Shown here: in pieces, positions 9,436-18,784 of the stretch
Layout of the letters: each line of letters opens with the position of its first letter
Position numbering within the stretch: the first letter of the stretch is position 1
Assembly (NCBI GenBank): GCA_003281255.1
Contig: QCCL01000001.1
Coordinates: 204,964-268,963, forward strand
DNA from: Prochlorococcus sp. AG-347-L02
GTDB lineage: Bacteria > Cyanobacteriota > Cyanobacteriia > PCC-6307 > Cyanobiaceae
DNA length: 64,000 bases
Direction: 5' to 3'
Translations under genes and position numbers: made by a program
The notes under the pieces: generated by a model
The model's database searches: none
The model's input: the letters and a program-made list of their open reading frames with translations, nothing else
What the model was told of the DNA's origin: nothing

Positions 9436-11072
9436 GATATTTTTTTCATCAGTTCATAAGCATTCTCTAGGCTATCTGCGGCATTGATTTTTTTATCTTT
9501 TCTCCATTTTGTTATTCTTGGAAATCTTACTGCTATTCCTGACTTATGACGTTTTGAAATTTGTATTTTCTCGAAAGATATTTCGAATACCATTTCTGGT
9601 TTCAATGATCGAACAGGGCCAAATTTTTCTATTGTATTTTTCCTTATCCATTTATCTAGCTCTTTAATCTCATTATTCGTTAAACCAGAATATGCACTTG
9701 CAAATTTAATTAATTCTTGGTCTTTCCATAATGCAAAACTGTAATCTGTATAAAGACCAGCTCTTCTACCACTCCCTGCCTTAGCATAAATTAGTACAGC
9801 ATCCAATTGCATGGGATCAACTTTATATTTCCACCAAATACCTTTTTTTCTACCAGAAATGTAAGGAGACTTTTTGTTCTTAATTATTAATCCTTCAGTA
9901 TTATTTTTACGAGATTTTTCTTTAAAAGTTAAAACATCAGACCAATCTTTAGGATAGATTAAATCGCATATTCTGAAAATATCAGTGATATTATTCTTAG
10001 TTTCATTTTGCCATTTTGAAAAATATTTTTCTAACTCAATTCTTCTATTTTCTAATTTAATTTCTCTTATATCTCTTCCATTAATCTCTAATAGATCATA
10101 AGCAATAAAAATAATTGGATATTTTATTTGGATTGATCTAGTAGGAGATTTTCTATTTATTCTTTTTTGAAGAAAAGAAAAATCAAAGGCAATTTGTTTT
10201 TTAAAATTCCAAACTAATAATTCCCCATCAAGGACAAAATTATCTTTTGTATATGACATTTTCTCTACTAATTCTGGGAAAGATTCATTTACTAATTCTT
10301 GCCCTCTTGTCCATAACGAAACATTCCCTGATCTTTTAATTAATTGCATTCTGATGCCGTCGTATTTCCATTCAAATTGAAAATCATTTATTGAATGTTT
10401 GAGGATTTTATCTTCAAAGTTATTTGCTAGAAGAAATGGAAATGGTTTGGAATTTAACTCTTCAAGATTAATATTCTTGTTAATTAAAAATTCATATGAA
10501 TCAATTGAAGGCTTGAAATTCCCCATTAACCTATGAGAAATAATTTCTTCATCAATATTAATTAGTTTTGATATTGATTTTGTTATTAATCCGATAGAGA
10601 CTCCTACTCTAAAAGTGCCTGTAAGAATTTTATTGAAAATTAGATGGTTATCTTCAGGTAATGTTTCCCAAATATTTTTAATTTGTAAATTTTTCTGCTC
10701 CTCATTAAGTTTTGATAACTCAGGTATTGTTTTGCTTAGTAATTCATTGAGACTTATATTTGATAATTTTTTATTTCTGGAAGTAGTTTTATTTTTAAGT
10801 AATAACGTTATTACCTCAGCAGAATCACCAACTTTTAAATAACAGGTATCAATTAACCATTGAGGATATTCGTATATTTGAGAAAAAAGATTTTTTAAAT
10901 ATCTTCCACTAATAAACCTCTTATTACTTTTTCCAGTTAGTAAATATATAGCCCATGAGTTATCAATTGGTTCATTTGTTAAAAAATATCTTTTTAAAAC
11001 TTCAATTTTATTATTTGTACTATTAATTGAATCTAGATCGCCAAATAATTCTGAAAATTTTTTTAAGCTCAT
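9432..11072 (-). CDS. ATP-dependent DNA ligase
   Basis: Adenylation motif EWKYDGIRMQL, DGELLVW, TEGLIIKNKKSPYISGRKKGIWWKYK; 4-nt overlap with helicase. Confidence 0.95.
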   Translation of the reverse strand: MSLKKFSELFGDLDSINSTNNKIEVLKRYFLTNEPIDNSWAIYLLTGKSNKRFISGRYLKNLFSQIYEYPQWLIDTCYLKVGDSAEVITLLLKNKTTSRNKKLSNISLNELLSKTIPELSKLNEEQKNLQIKNIWETLPEDNHLIFNKILTGTFRVGVSIGLITKSISKLINIDEEIISHRLMGNFKPSIDSYEFLINKNINLEELNSKPFPFLLANNFEDKILKHSINDFQFEWKYDGIRMQLIKRSGNVSLWTRGQELVNESFPELVEKMSYTKDNFVLDGELLVWNFKKQIAFDFSFLQKRINRKSPTRSIQIKYPIIFIAYDLLEINGRDIREIKLENRRIELEKYFSKWQNETKNNITDIFRICDLIYPKDWSDVLTFKEKSRKNNTEGLIIKNKKSPYISGRKKGIWWKYKVDPMQLDAVLIYAKAGSGRRAGLYTDYSFALWKDQELIKFASAYSGLTNNEIKELDKWIRKNTIEKFGPVRSLKPEMVFEISFEKIQISKRHKSGIAVRFPRITKWRKDKKINAADSLENAYELMKKIS

Positions 11073-11074
11073 AT

Positions 11075-12061
11075 TTATTTACCGAAGAAAAGAACATTTA
11101 TTGATTCCTTTTCAACTAAATATTTACTTAAGGCTTCAGTATCTCCATGATGAAAAAATACATTTTTTGCTTCAGACTTTTTTACTACTTCCAGAATTCC
11201 ATCCCAATCCGCATGATCAGAAATTGCAAATCCTTTATCATATCCTGATCTTTTTCTTAGAGCTCTAATTGACATCCATCCACTAGCAAAAGCTGTTTGA
11301 ATATTTTTAAAATTTTTTAGATAAGAGCCTTTACTTAAAGATGGCGGTAATAATATTAGACTTCCTTTAAGTTCATCAATCTTTTTTTTATTTTCGATTT
11401 TTATAGTATCTTTCATATCAATTCCAAGTTCCTTATAACAATTGTTCATTTTATAAATACTGCCATGAGAATAAATATTACCTTTAAAATTTGTTTGACT
11501 AATTTCGTTCAATAATCTCTGAGCTTTTCCAAGTGAATAACAGAAAAGTAAAGAGGTTTTTTCTGGCGAATTAGTTATCCATTTTGAAATATCATTTGCT
11601 ATTTTATTTGTTTCATCCCACTTAAAGATTGGCAAACCAAAGGTACATTCACTTATTAAATAATCAGTTTTTACTATTTCATATTGTTTGCAAGTTTCAT
11701 CTTTTTGAAGCTTAAAGTCACCTGAAATCAACCATTTTTCTTCTGCAAAAATAAATTTTACTTGACTAGATCCAAGGATGTGTCCTGAAGGATGAAAAGA
11801 AATTTTGATACCATTTATCTTGAATTCTTCTCCATAATCAAAAGTCTTAATTTTGATATTATCTCCAACTCTTTCTCTGAGAAGTATCGCAGTCTCTATA
11901 GTAGAAATGTATTCTTCGCAGCCAAATGTAAAGTGATCAAAATGAGCATGGGTTATTAATGCTCTTTTTACTGGCTTGCTTGGATCAATCCAAATACCAG
12001 CAAGTTCACAATAAAGACTTCCATCAATATATCTAATTAAATCTTTTTGCTTAGTTCTCAA
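11075..12061 (-). CDS. DNA-ligase-associated exonuclease, metallo-beta-lactamase fold
   Basis: THAHFDHFTFG, HPSGHILGSSQVKF, SGDFKLQKDETC, SDHADWDGIL. Confidence 0.92.
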   Translation of the reverse strand: MRTKQKDLIRYIDGSLYCELAGIWIDPSKPVKRALITHAHFDHFTFGCEEYISTIETAILLRERVGDNIKIKTFDYGEEFKINGIKISFHPSGHILGSSQVKFIFAEEKWLISGDFKLQKDETCKQYEIVKTDYLISECTFGLPIFKWDETNKIANDISKWITNSPEKTSLLFCYSLGKAQRLLNEISQTNFKGNIYSHGSIYKMNNCYKELGIDMKDTIKIENKKKIDELKGSLILLPPSLSKGSYLKNFKNIQTAFASGWMSIRALRKRSGYDKGFAISDHADWDGILEVVKKSEAKNVFFHHGDTEALSKYLVEKESINVLFFGK

Positions 12062-12096
12062 AACTACATCTCTTACAATGAAGTTAATTTAGCGAA

Positions 12097-12510
12097 TTAT
12101 GCCCATGCTTGTTTTGATAAAGCTATTGCAGAAATTGTTAATAAAGCAATAACTACAAATTTGTTACTCCAATTAATCATGAATGAACTTATTCTATTAG
12201 AAGAAACTCTATTAGATGGCTCAATCTTTTTCTGATTCAGAACGTGATGTTTTTCATTATTTTCTAAGTAATTCAAATTTTTAATCTCATTGAGTAATTT
12301 AGATTCGCAAGTTGTGAGTTGTTCTACTTGATTTAATAAATCGATATCTTCTGGTCTTAATAAAGAATTTAATTCTTTAATCTGTCTTTCGTTTTTCACA
12401 AGAAATTGATTAACTATCTCATCTGTTCCTAACCCCTTCTTTATATTTAAGAGAATATCATCTCTTTCCCAGGATTTTTCAAGAGAATTTAAAATTTTGC
12501 TTATGCCCAT
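12097..12510 (-). CDS. Hypothetical protein with C-terminal TM helix
   Basis: C-terminal WSNKFVVIALLTISAIALSKQAWA. Confidence 0.65.
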   Translation of the reverse strand: MGISKILNSLEKSWERDDILLNIKKGLGTDEIVNQFLVKNERQIKELNSLLRPEDIDLLNQVEQLTTCESKLLNEIKNLNYLENNEKHHVLNQKKIEPSNRVSSNRISSFMINWSNKFVVIALLTISAIALSKQAWA

Positions 12511-12594
12511 TTTAAGTATTTTTACTTATAATAAATTATTATTTTTTTCTTCTGTGGCTCATTCCTTTGAGTAATTAGAAAAAATTATTTTTAT

Positions 12595-12876
12595 TTAAGA
12601 TTTGCGAATAAGTCTATTTGAAAAATATTTTATCTTTACCTTTTCTACAGTTTTTTTTGAACTGCTTTTGGTTTTAACTTTATTTAAATTGATCACTTCA
12701 TCTGACACATTTTTGCCCGTTTCAAAATAACTTTTAATTTTTTTAAATTCTTCTTCATTTAATCTTTTTGTGGCACCTTTTGCGTTGATTCCAAGTTTCT
12801 TGCAGGCTAATAATATTCTATTACTTTCGACATTAAGATCTTTGGCAATAGTAAAAATTGGAGTGTTGATAGACAT
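12595..12876 (-). CDS. Small stand-alone IF-2 N-terminal-domain-like protein
   Basis: FTIAKDLNVESNRILLACKKLGINAKGATKRLNEEEFKKIKSYF resembles the IF2_N helical module; no GTPase domain. Confidence 0.6.
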   Translation of the reverse strand: MSINTPIFTIAKDLNVESNRILLACKKLGINAKGATKRLNEEEFKKIKSYFETGKNVSDEVINLNKVKTKSSSKKTVEKVKIKYFSNRLIRKS

Positions 12877-12972
12877 TATTTTCTTTACTATGTAATTTAT
12901 TATTTATAGTATATTTATAAGTTAGAAATTAAATATATTTTTAACTATTATTAATTTCAAAAACTTTTTTAA

Positions 12973-14292
12973 TTAGGCTACTTCATCTTCTAAATTATTT
13001 AAATCATTAAACTTTTTATTCATTGTTGGGTTATTTCTAGTTAATTTCTTAACGGTCAAATCTTGAGATTTGCTGTCCGCAGATAATAGATGTTTTTTTG
13101 AGAGAACTAAGGCTTCCTTAGTTTTTTGTAAATGGGTTATTGATTTATCAATTTCTGAAATTGCATCATTAAATCTATCCTGGGCAAGTGAAACATTTTT
13201 ACCAACTGCATTTTTGAATTGCTCAAGAGTACTTTCAAAATTAGTTATGTCAAAATTCTCACGTTTCATTAAATCAACTTGTGATTTGTATTTTAAGGTT
13301 TCCAAAGATGCATTTCTTAGCAAAGAAATAATGGGCAAGAAAAATTGCGGTCTTATGACATACATTTTTGAGAATCTATGAGAAACATCTACTATTCCTG
13401 TATTATATAATTCACTATCCGGTTCTAGAAGCGATACGAGTACTGCATATTCACAAGATTTTTGTCTTCTATCTTTATCTAATTCTTTTAAAAAATCTTC
13501 GTTTTTTCTTTTATTAGTTCCATTTAAACTTTCATTCTTCATCTCAAACATTATAGATACGACTTCAGTTTTATTTTTATCAAATTCTCTAAATATGTAG
13601 TCGCCTTTACTTCCAGAAGTGGCATCATTATCCTTTTCGAAATATGAGTTTTTAAAAGCAGAAGCACGATTCAGATTAAATTGTGTTTCGCAATGTATTT
13701 CTAATGTTTCTCCTATCATCTTAGTAGATAATCTAGATTTCATTTCTCTTAACTCCTGAATAGTTAGATCTCTTTCACTAATTTTGCTTTTAAACTTTTC
13801 TTCAATTAATTTTTCATTAATTGAATGTTCAAGTTTCATCTTTTCAATGGAATTTGTTAATGATGAGTTCTCTTTTTCTAAATTAGTAACAGCTTCGCTA
13901 ACTTTGTTTTTTAAAGATAATTCTGAAATTAAAGACTGGTTTTTGATTTCATCCTTCAACTTGATTAATTCATTATTCAATGAATTAATTTTATTTGTTG
14001 CTTGATTTTTTAAATCATTTAGGGCATTTGTTTTCTTTTCTTCAGCTATTTTTAATTTAGATTCAAGAGTTTGGATCTCAGACTCTTTAATGCGATTTTG
14101 CTCTATTAACTGTATTTTTAATTCACGTTTTAAAATTTCCAAAGCTTTTTTATTATCTTCTTCAGCCAAAATAAGTCTTTCTTTTATTTGTTTGTTAAAT
14201 TCTTCGTCTTTTATCTGAAGAAGTATTTCTTCAAAGCTGCTTGGATCAATTCGGAAAGTTTTGCCGCATGAAGGACATTTAATATCTTTCAT
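12973..14292 (-). CDS. DUF2130-type protein: zinc ribbon, long coiled coil, nuclease-like C-terminus
   Basis: N-terminal KCPSCGKTFRID; coiled coil; GSKGDYIF...SIMFEMKNE. Confidence 0.75.
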   Translation of the reverse strand: MKDIKCPSCGKTFRIDPSSFEEILLQIKDEEFNKQIKERLILAEEDNKKALEILKRELKIQLIEQNRIKESEIQTLESKLKIAEEKKTNALNDLKNQATNKINSLNNELIKLKDEIKNQSLISELSLKNKVSEAVTNLEKENSSLTNSIEKMKLEHSINEKLIEEKFKSKISERDLTIQELREMKSRLSTKMIGETLEIHCETQFNLNRASAFKNSYFEKDNDATSGSKGDYIFREFDKNKTEVVSIMFEMKNESLNGTNKRKNEDFLKELDKDRRQKSCEYAVLVSLLEPDSELYNTGIVDVSHRFSKMYVIRPQFFLPIISLLRNASLETLKYKSQVDLMKRENFDITNFESTLEQFKNAVGKNVSLAQDRFNDAISEIDKSITHLQKTKEALVLSKKHLLSADSKSQDLTVKKLTRNNPTMNKKFNDLNNLEDEVA

Positions 14293-14423
14293 TTTTTCAT
14301 TAAAAAATTAATATTAGAAAGTATTTAATATTCGAATTATGTAAAAAGAATATTATTCTTGACTAAGAATAAACAAAGATCCAATATTATGCATTAAAAA
14401 ATAAAAAAATTACTCAATAAAAG

Positions 14424-14792
14424 TCATATTAATCCCGATTCCTTAAGAATATTTATTTTATTTGCTAATTCAATATCTGCGGAGGATATTGAGCGATCTA
14501 AAGTTTTGTGAGAAGAAACTGTGTAACCACTATCATCAACAAATTCGTCTTCAGCATCTTCTAAGTGGGCATTCTCATTTTGGAGATTTTTATAATTATC
14601 AGACTTGTATATATTTGACTTACTATTAATACTATATCCAAAATTCGCAATTCCTCTGGCATCTAATGCTTCCTCAACTAATATTCCAACTACCTTAGAT
14701 CTACTTATAGATTCGCTCTTAGATATTTCATCAATAATCTCAAGTACTCTTTTCCTAGGGAGATATCCTATTCTTTTAACTTTAAGTTCCAT
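14424..14792 (-). CDS. Hypothetical protein with possible ribbon-helix-helix-like N-terminus
   Basis: MELKVKRIGYLPRKRVLEIIDEISKSESISRSKVVGILVEEAL. Confidence 0.5.
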   Translation of the reverse strand: MELKVKRIGYLPRKRVLEIIDEISKSESISRSKVVGILVEEALDARGIANFGYSINSKSNIYKSDNYKNLQNENAHLEDAEDEFVDDSGYTVSSHKTLDRSISSADIELANKINILKESGLI

Positions 14793-14897
14793 GAATTTTT
14801 ACATATGTCAATATTGTAACACTTCTGTCAAATCATATCAGATTTTGATTGATGGCACTTATGTACACATTTAAATAATGAGATTAAAGTATAATTT

Positions 14898-14971
14898 AAA
14901 GAACAATCATGAAAAGTTATTTCTCAAATAGTCATGAAGATTGTTTTATATACTCATTCTGATTGTTCTTT
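14898..14971. repeat. 12-bp perfect inverted repeat AAAGAACAATCA / TGATTGTTCTTT
   Basis: Arms at 14898-14909 and 14960-14971. Confidence 0.6.
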
Positions 14972-15020
14972 CAGATTTTGTAGGACTTCTAAAATGTTCT
15001 TAATTTAAATTCCAAATATT

Positions 15021-15224
15021 ATGAAAAATAAACTATATGATAATGCTGATAGCTTTGCAATGTCATTTGATGAGGAATGGGAAAATATTGATTGTGATGA
15101 TATAAGATTAAAAATAGATAAGGTATTTGAACTTTTATCAGACCACCCTTTTTTAATATCTAACCCAGAGAATGCTAGAAAAATGGCAGAATTTAGGATA
15201 TTCTCATTAAAAAAATTTCAATAA
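15021..15224 (+). CDS. Hypothetical protein (67 aa)
   Basis: Intact ORF from the track. Confidence 0.5.
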   Translation: MKNKLYDNADSFAMSFDEEWENIDCDDIRLKIDKVFELLSDHPFLISNPENARKMAEFRIFSLKKFQ

Positions 15225-15279
15225 TCATTTTAAATTTTATAAAATTTATTTTTTAAAATTAATCTTTATTACTTATTAT

Positions 15280-15453
15280 TTAAAAAGTTGGTGAATTAAA
15301 AAATCCTTTACTGTATAAAAATATTATTATGCCAATAATAGGACCTATCCCAAAAACAAAAAGTACTAATTTTGCAGAATTTTTTGTTTGACCTAATTTT
15401 TGATCTTTTAAATTTGCATTAGTTTGATTTTTTTTTGATTTTTTCTTTTTCAT
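15280..15453 (-). CDS. Small basic one-TM protein (57 aa)
   Basis: MKKKKSKKNQTNANLKDQKLGQTKNSAKLVLFVFGIGPIIGIIIFLYSKGFFNSPTF; below ORF-track cutoff. Confidence 0.5.
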   Translation of the reverse strand: MKKKKSKKNQTNANLKDQKLGQTKNSAKLVLFVFGIGPIIGIIIFLYSKGFFNSPTF

Positions 15454-15588
15454 GAAGGATATACTACTACAGAGTTACTTTAAAAGTTTTCTAGATGTTA
15501 TTGGGCTTGAAATAATTTTTCAATTTAAAAAAATTTATATGAGAGTAAAAAAGACCGTATTGTATAATGTGAAGAATATAAAGGAAAT

Positions 15589-15786
15589 ATGAGTGCAACA
15601 AAGAGAGAGGAAGTATGTTCTCACCTTAGATACATAAGGTTAGAGCTTAGAGAGATGCATCAAATGCTTATCAAGGAAGATTTGTTGCCAGATCTTAATG
15701 AAGCAAAGGAAGTACTAGCACAGCTTGATGCATTATTGGATTTATTATCAGAAAAAAGAGTGACTAAGATAAAAAACCCATTTTGA
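15589..15786 (+). CDS. Hypothetical protein (65 aa)
   Basis: MSATKREEVCSHLRYIRLELREMHQMLIKEDLLPDLNEAKEVLAQLDALLDLL. Confidence 0.55.
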   Translation: MSATKREEVCSHLRYIRLELREMHQMLIKEDLLPDLNEAKEVLAQLDALLDLLSEKRVTKIKNPF

Positions 15787-15810
15787 AAGCTTTAGATTAA
15801 TTTGAATATA

Positions 15811-16005
15811 TTAAAGATAATTTGTGGCTGATTCTATTTTTTTTCTATTATCGTGCATTTGTTCTAATTTATTGTAAATTTCTTTAATTTGAATTTGTAT
15901 TAAATCGGTCGAATGTATATTACTTAACGCATCTAATGTTGATAGAAGGCTTTCTTTCGCTTCGATTAAATGTCTACATTCTTTACTACCTGCTTCGTAT
16001 GACAT
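15811..16005 (-). CDS. Hypothetical protein (64 aa)
   Basis: Intact helical ORF from the track. Confidence 0.5.
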   Translation of the reverse strand: MSYEAGSKECRHLIEAKESLLSTLDALSNIHSTDLIQIQIKEIYNKLEQMHDNRKKIESATNYL

Positions 16006-16150
16006 AAGGATTCTTATAAAAAATTTTATTATCCCAAATATATTAAAAATTCTTCCGTATTGCTTGATACTCTTATTAAATCAACGCTTATTATTGTAAT
16101 TTTCAATACAGAATAAGAAATTATTTTTACTATGATCAAAATAAAAATTC

Positions 16151-16333
16151 ATGCAAGAAAACTACAATGATTATAAATTCTGTATTAAGTTGGCCTTAGA
16201 TAATGCAAAAAAAAGAATTAATCTATTAGATAATTCTGATAAGAAGTGCGTCCTAGAAGAGTATAAGGAGTGGATTAATGATGGTTTAAATAAGCATACA
16301 GTTTTACTTCTAAGAGATGATCCGATTATATGA
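16151..16333 (+). CDS. Hypothetical protein (60 aa)
   Basis: Intact ORF from the track. Confidence 0.4.
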   Translation: MQENYNDYKFCIKLALDNAKKRINLLDNSDKKCVLEEYKEWINDGLNKHTVLLLRDDPII

Positions 16334-16353
16334 GAATAATGTAAAAATATTCG

Positions 16354-16449
16354 TTAATTCTTTGTACTAGAAGTAACCCTGAATAAAAAATAAAGACTTG
16401 CAATAAATATAATTACCAAAATTACAGTTAATGATGAAAAACTATGCAT
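16354..16449 (-). CDS. Micro-ORF, one-TM peptide (31 aa)
   Basis: MHSFSSLTVILVIIFIASLYFLFRVTSSTKN. Confidence 0.4.
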   Translation of the reverse strand: MHSFSSLTVILVIIFIASLYFLFRVTSSTKN

Positions 16450-16508
16450 ATCTTTATTAATTAATAAATTTATTTAAATATAGCAGTTAAGTTAAATTAT
16501 TCTTGAAT

Positions 16509-16637
16509 TCAATTTTCTTTTAAAAGTGAAAAAATAAATTTATTCAAACTTTCTTTTTCTAAAAATATTTTTTTATTCTTATAGGTTTTTAATTTCTTAA
16601 AAATTGAATCAACTAAGTGTTGTGCTTTTGGAGTCAT
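16509..16637 (-). CDS. Small hypothetical ORF (42 aa)
   Basis: MTPKAQHLVDSIFKKLKTYKNKKIFLEKESLNKFIFSLLKEN. Confidence 0.35.
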   Translation of the reverse strand: MTPKAQHLVDSIFKKLKTYKNKKIFLEKESLNKFIFSLLKEN

Positions 16638-16646
16638 ATATTAAAT

Positions 16647-16997
16647 TTATTTTTCCAATAAATAAATTTTCTCTTCACCTATTTTGTCTGGCTTTGTTAT
16701 TTTACATCCTTTATCTTTTTCCATATTACAATCTTTTGTAGCAGGAACAGATTTCCAGGTGCAAATTTTTTCTTGAGAATCTTCTTTTAAAATATTCCAT
16801 CCATCATCTAAGTATTCTGAAATACCATCCTCTCCACAAGAAAACTTTATTTCCATTCTCTCCTTTTCTGAATTAGGATTTTCTTCAATATTTTTTTCTA
16901 AATTATTTATGGGATTCTTTTTATTAGTTGATGGCTTACAAGAAATTAAGAAAATTGCAAATAGAATTATGAATGGAAATTTTTTTATTAATTTCAT
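16647..16997 (-). CDS. Hypothetical lipoprotein
   Basis: Lipobox-like LFAIFLISCKPS. Confidence 0.55.
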   Translation of the reverse strand: MKLIKKFPFIILFAIFLISCKPSTNKKNPINNLEKNIEENPNSEKERMEIKFSCGEDGISEYLDDGWNILKEDSQEKICTWKSVPATKDCNMEKDKGCKITKPDKIGEEKIYLLEK

Positions 16998-17037
16998 TTT
17001 TTTACTTTTTATAATTCTAAATCATTTAAATTATAGT

Positions 17038-17214
17038 TTATTTTGATTCTATTAATTTTAATAGTTTATCCATTTTATTCATCAAGTCTTTTACTTCACC
17101 TGGCTTTGGTAATATTAATTCTTCCGTAACTTCTAAATGCATTTTCTTTAAGTTTTGCCTCAAATCTTTTAAATGCATTTTTACGTTTTCTTTCTTTTGT
17201 TTTATATCAGTCAT
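17038..17214 (-). CDS. Small hypothetical ORF (58 aa)
   Basis: MTDIKQKKENVKMHLKDLRQNLKKMHLEVTEELILPKPGEVKDLMNKMDKLLKLIESK; below ORF-track cutoff. Confidence 0.4.
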   Translation of the reverse strand: MTDIKQKKENVKMHLKDLRQNLKKMHLEVTEELILPKPGEVKDLMNKMDKLLKLIESK

Positions 17215-17295
17215 TATAATAGAATAAAAACTATATTTAACTTAAAGTAATTATCATAATATTGAGATGCTTATTTGTAGAGAATAATTCAAAAT

Positions 17296-17733
17296 TTAAT
17301 TTTTTAAATTTTCTATTTCATAGATTTCATTTCCACCATAACAAAAATTTGTAGATATCATTTTTATTTCCCTATTATTGATTCCGATTATATTTTTATT
17401 TTTAATAATATAATTTTTTGCAATCACTTCACAATCTAATTTATTTTTTGCATGTTTAATAACTGGATAAAAATATGCCAATGTAGTAATTACAAACAAA
17501 AATATTATTATTGATTTGTTTTCATTTTTAATAAATTCTTTAGATGTTTTGTTTGCTTTTAATATTTTTATTAGTAATTTATCTGGTAATCCTATTTGAA
17601 CAAATAATAACTCTACCCACCATGGAAGATCCTTATTTTTCTTTTTCTTAAAGTTATCAGAAGTATTCATTTTCTTGGCTTCATAGTTTTGGTTTCTAAC
17701 TTCTTCAGGATTAGTTGTTTCTTTTTTACTCAT
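17296..17733 (-). CDS. Hypothetical membrane protein
   Basis: TM segment SIIIFLFVITTLAYFYPVI. Confidence 0.5.
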   Translation of the reverse strand: MSKKETTNPEEVRNQNYEAKKMNTSDNFKKKKNKDLPWWVELLFVQIGLPDKLLIKILKANKTSKEFIKNENKSIIIFLFVITTLAYFYPVIKHAKNKLDCEVIAKNYIIKNKNIIGINNREIKMISTNFCYGGNEIYEIENLKN

Positions 17734-17861
17734 ATCATCTAATGATTTATTTGGAATGTAGAGGTTTTATTTTGATTTGGAAACTATATTTTTATTTTAT
17801 AAGTTTTAATTTAATTTATCTATGAATTTGAGTATTGTTAATTTGTATTTAGAAATTTTAA

Positions 17862-18131
17862 ATGGCAAAAAAAAGAAGGAAGTTAAATAAAGATTTTGAG
17901 AAAAAAATATATTCATCAAAAAAAAATGTCGAATTAGTACTGGCAAAAATCTATGATATCGATGATGAAGACATACAAAAAGAATATATGAGCGCTTTTA
18001 ACAAAGTGGTTTACTTATATGATGAATTAAAAGAAGATTACGAACGAAAAGGATTTTCTGATAATTCTGAAGAACTTCTCACAAACTACAAAAATGCTTT
18101 TAATCTTTTCGAATCAGAATTTGAAATTTAA
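17862..18131 (+). CDS. Hypothetical protein (89 aa)
   Basis: Intact ORF from the track. Confidence 0.45.
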   Translation: MAKKRRKLNKDFEKKIYSSKKNVELVLAKIYDIDDEDIQKEYMSAFNKVVYLYDELKEDYERKGFSDNSEELLTNYKNAFNLFESEFEI

Positions 18132-18140
18132 ATTCAATTT

Positions 18141-18350
18141 TTAATTACCCTTGTAAGGTGTTACAGGTATTTCAATTAGTTTTCCTTCTTGGAGATCAGA
18201 TCTTTTCTCTTGTAATTTTTTGATGCATAAAGATACCCTTTTCTCCTTTTTGCAAAATCTTTTTATTTGGTAGTCAGTAAGTGAGAATGATTTATTACTG
18301 AATGAGAAAAAGGCCAATAAAAACATAGAAAAATTTAATACCAACTTCAT
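18141..18350 (-). CDS. Hypothetical exported protein (69 aa)
   Basis: Signal-peptide-like N-terminus. Confidence 0.5.
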   Translation of the reverse strand: MKLVLNFSMFLLAFFSFSNKSFSLTDYQIKRFCKKEKRVSLCIKKLQEKRSDLQEGKLIEIPVTPYKGN

Positions 18351-18390
18351 TTATTCTCTCCTGACTATTTTCTAATTTTCTTTAATTTAA

Positions 18391-18669
18391 TTACTTTCTA
18401 TTATAAATATCTATAATTTGTTTCAATTCATCTTTACTTAAGTCTGTTGAAATAAAAACTTCTTGGGCTGTTTTACCTTTTCTAGCTATTGCTTTATATC
18501 CGTTTATAGTTTTCACTGACAATCTAATTATCAATTTAGAAGATCTTCCCCTGGATCTTGAAATAGCAGCTGGAGTTATTGTCTTGATATTATTGTCCAG
18601 TGCTAGCTTTTGGAGTATTGGAATTAGACCTTCTATATTTGTACTATGATTTAGAACTAATCTTCCCAA
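18391..18669 (-). CDS. DUF2103-like conserved protein
   Basis: MGRLVLNHSTNIEGLIPILQKLA...ISRSRGRSSKLIIRLSV. Confidence 0.55.
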   Translation of the reverse strand: MGRLVLNHSTNIEGLIPILQKLALDNNIKTITPAAISRSRGRSSKLIIRLSVKTINGYKAIARKGKTAQEVFISTDLSKDELKQIIDIYNRK

Positions 18670-18784
18670 TTTAGATTTATTTTTATTCTATTGAGAAAAT
18701 TTTGTTTCTGAGAAATTAACTTTAGCTTTAAAATGATTAAAAAATTTAAAGTTCTGTTATATTTATATTAGCGATTTAAATTTA

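Noticed and set aside
6298-12061. Helicase-nuclease-phosphoesterase cluster as a new antiphage system
   Set aside because: All four proteins match the known DNA-ligase-associated repair cassette; no defence-island neighbours.
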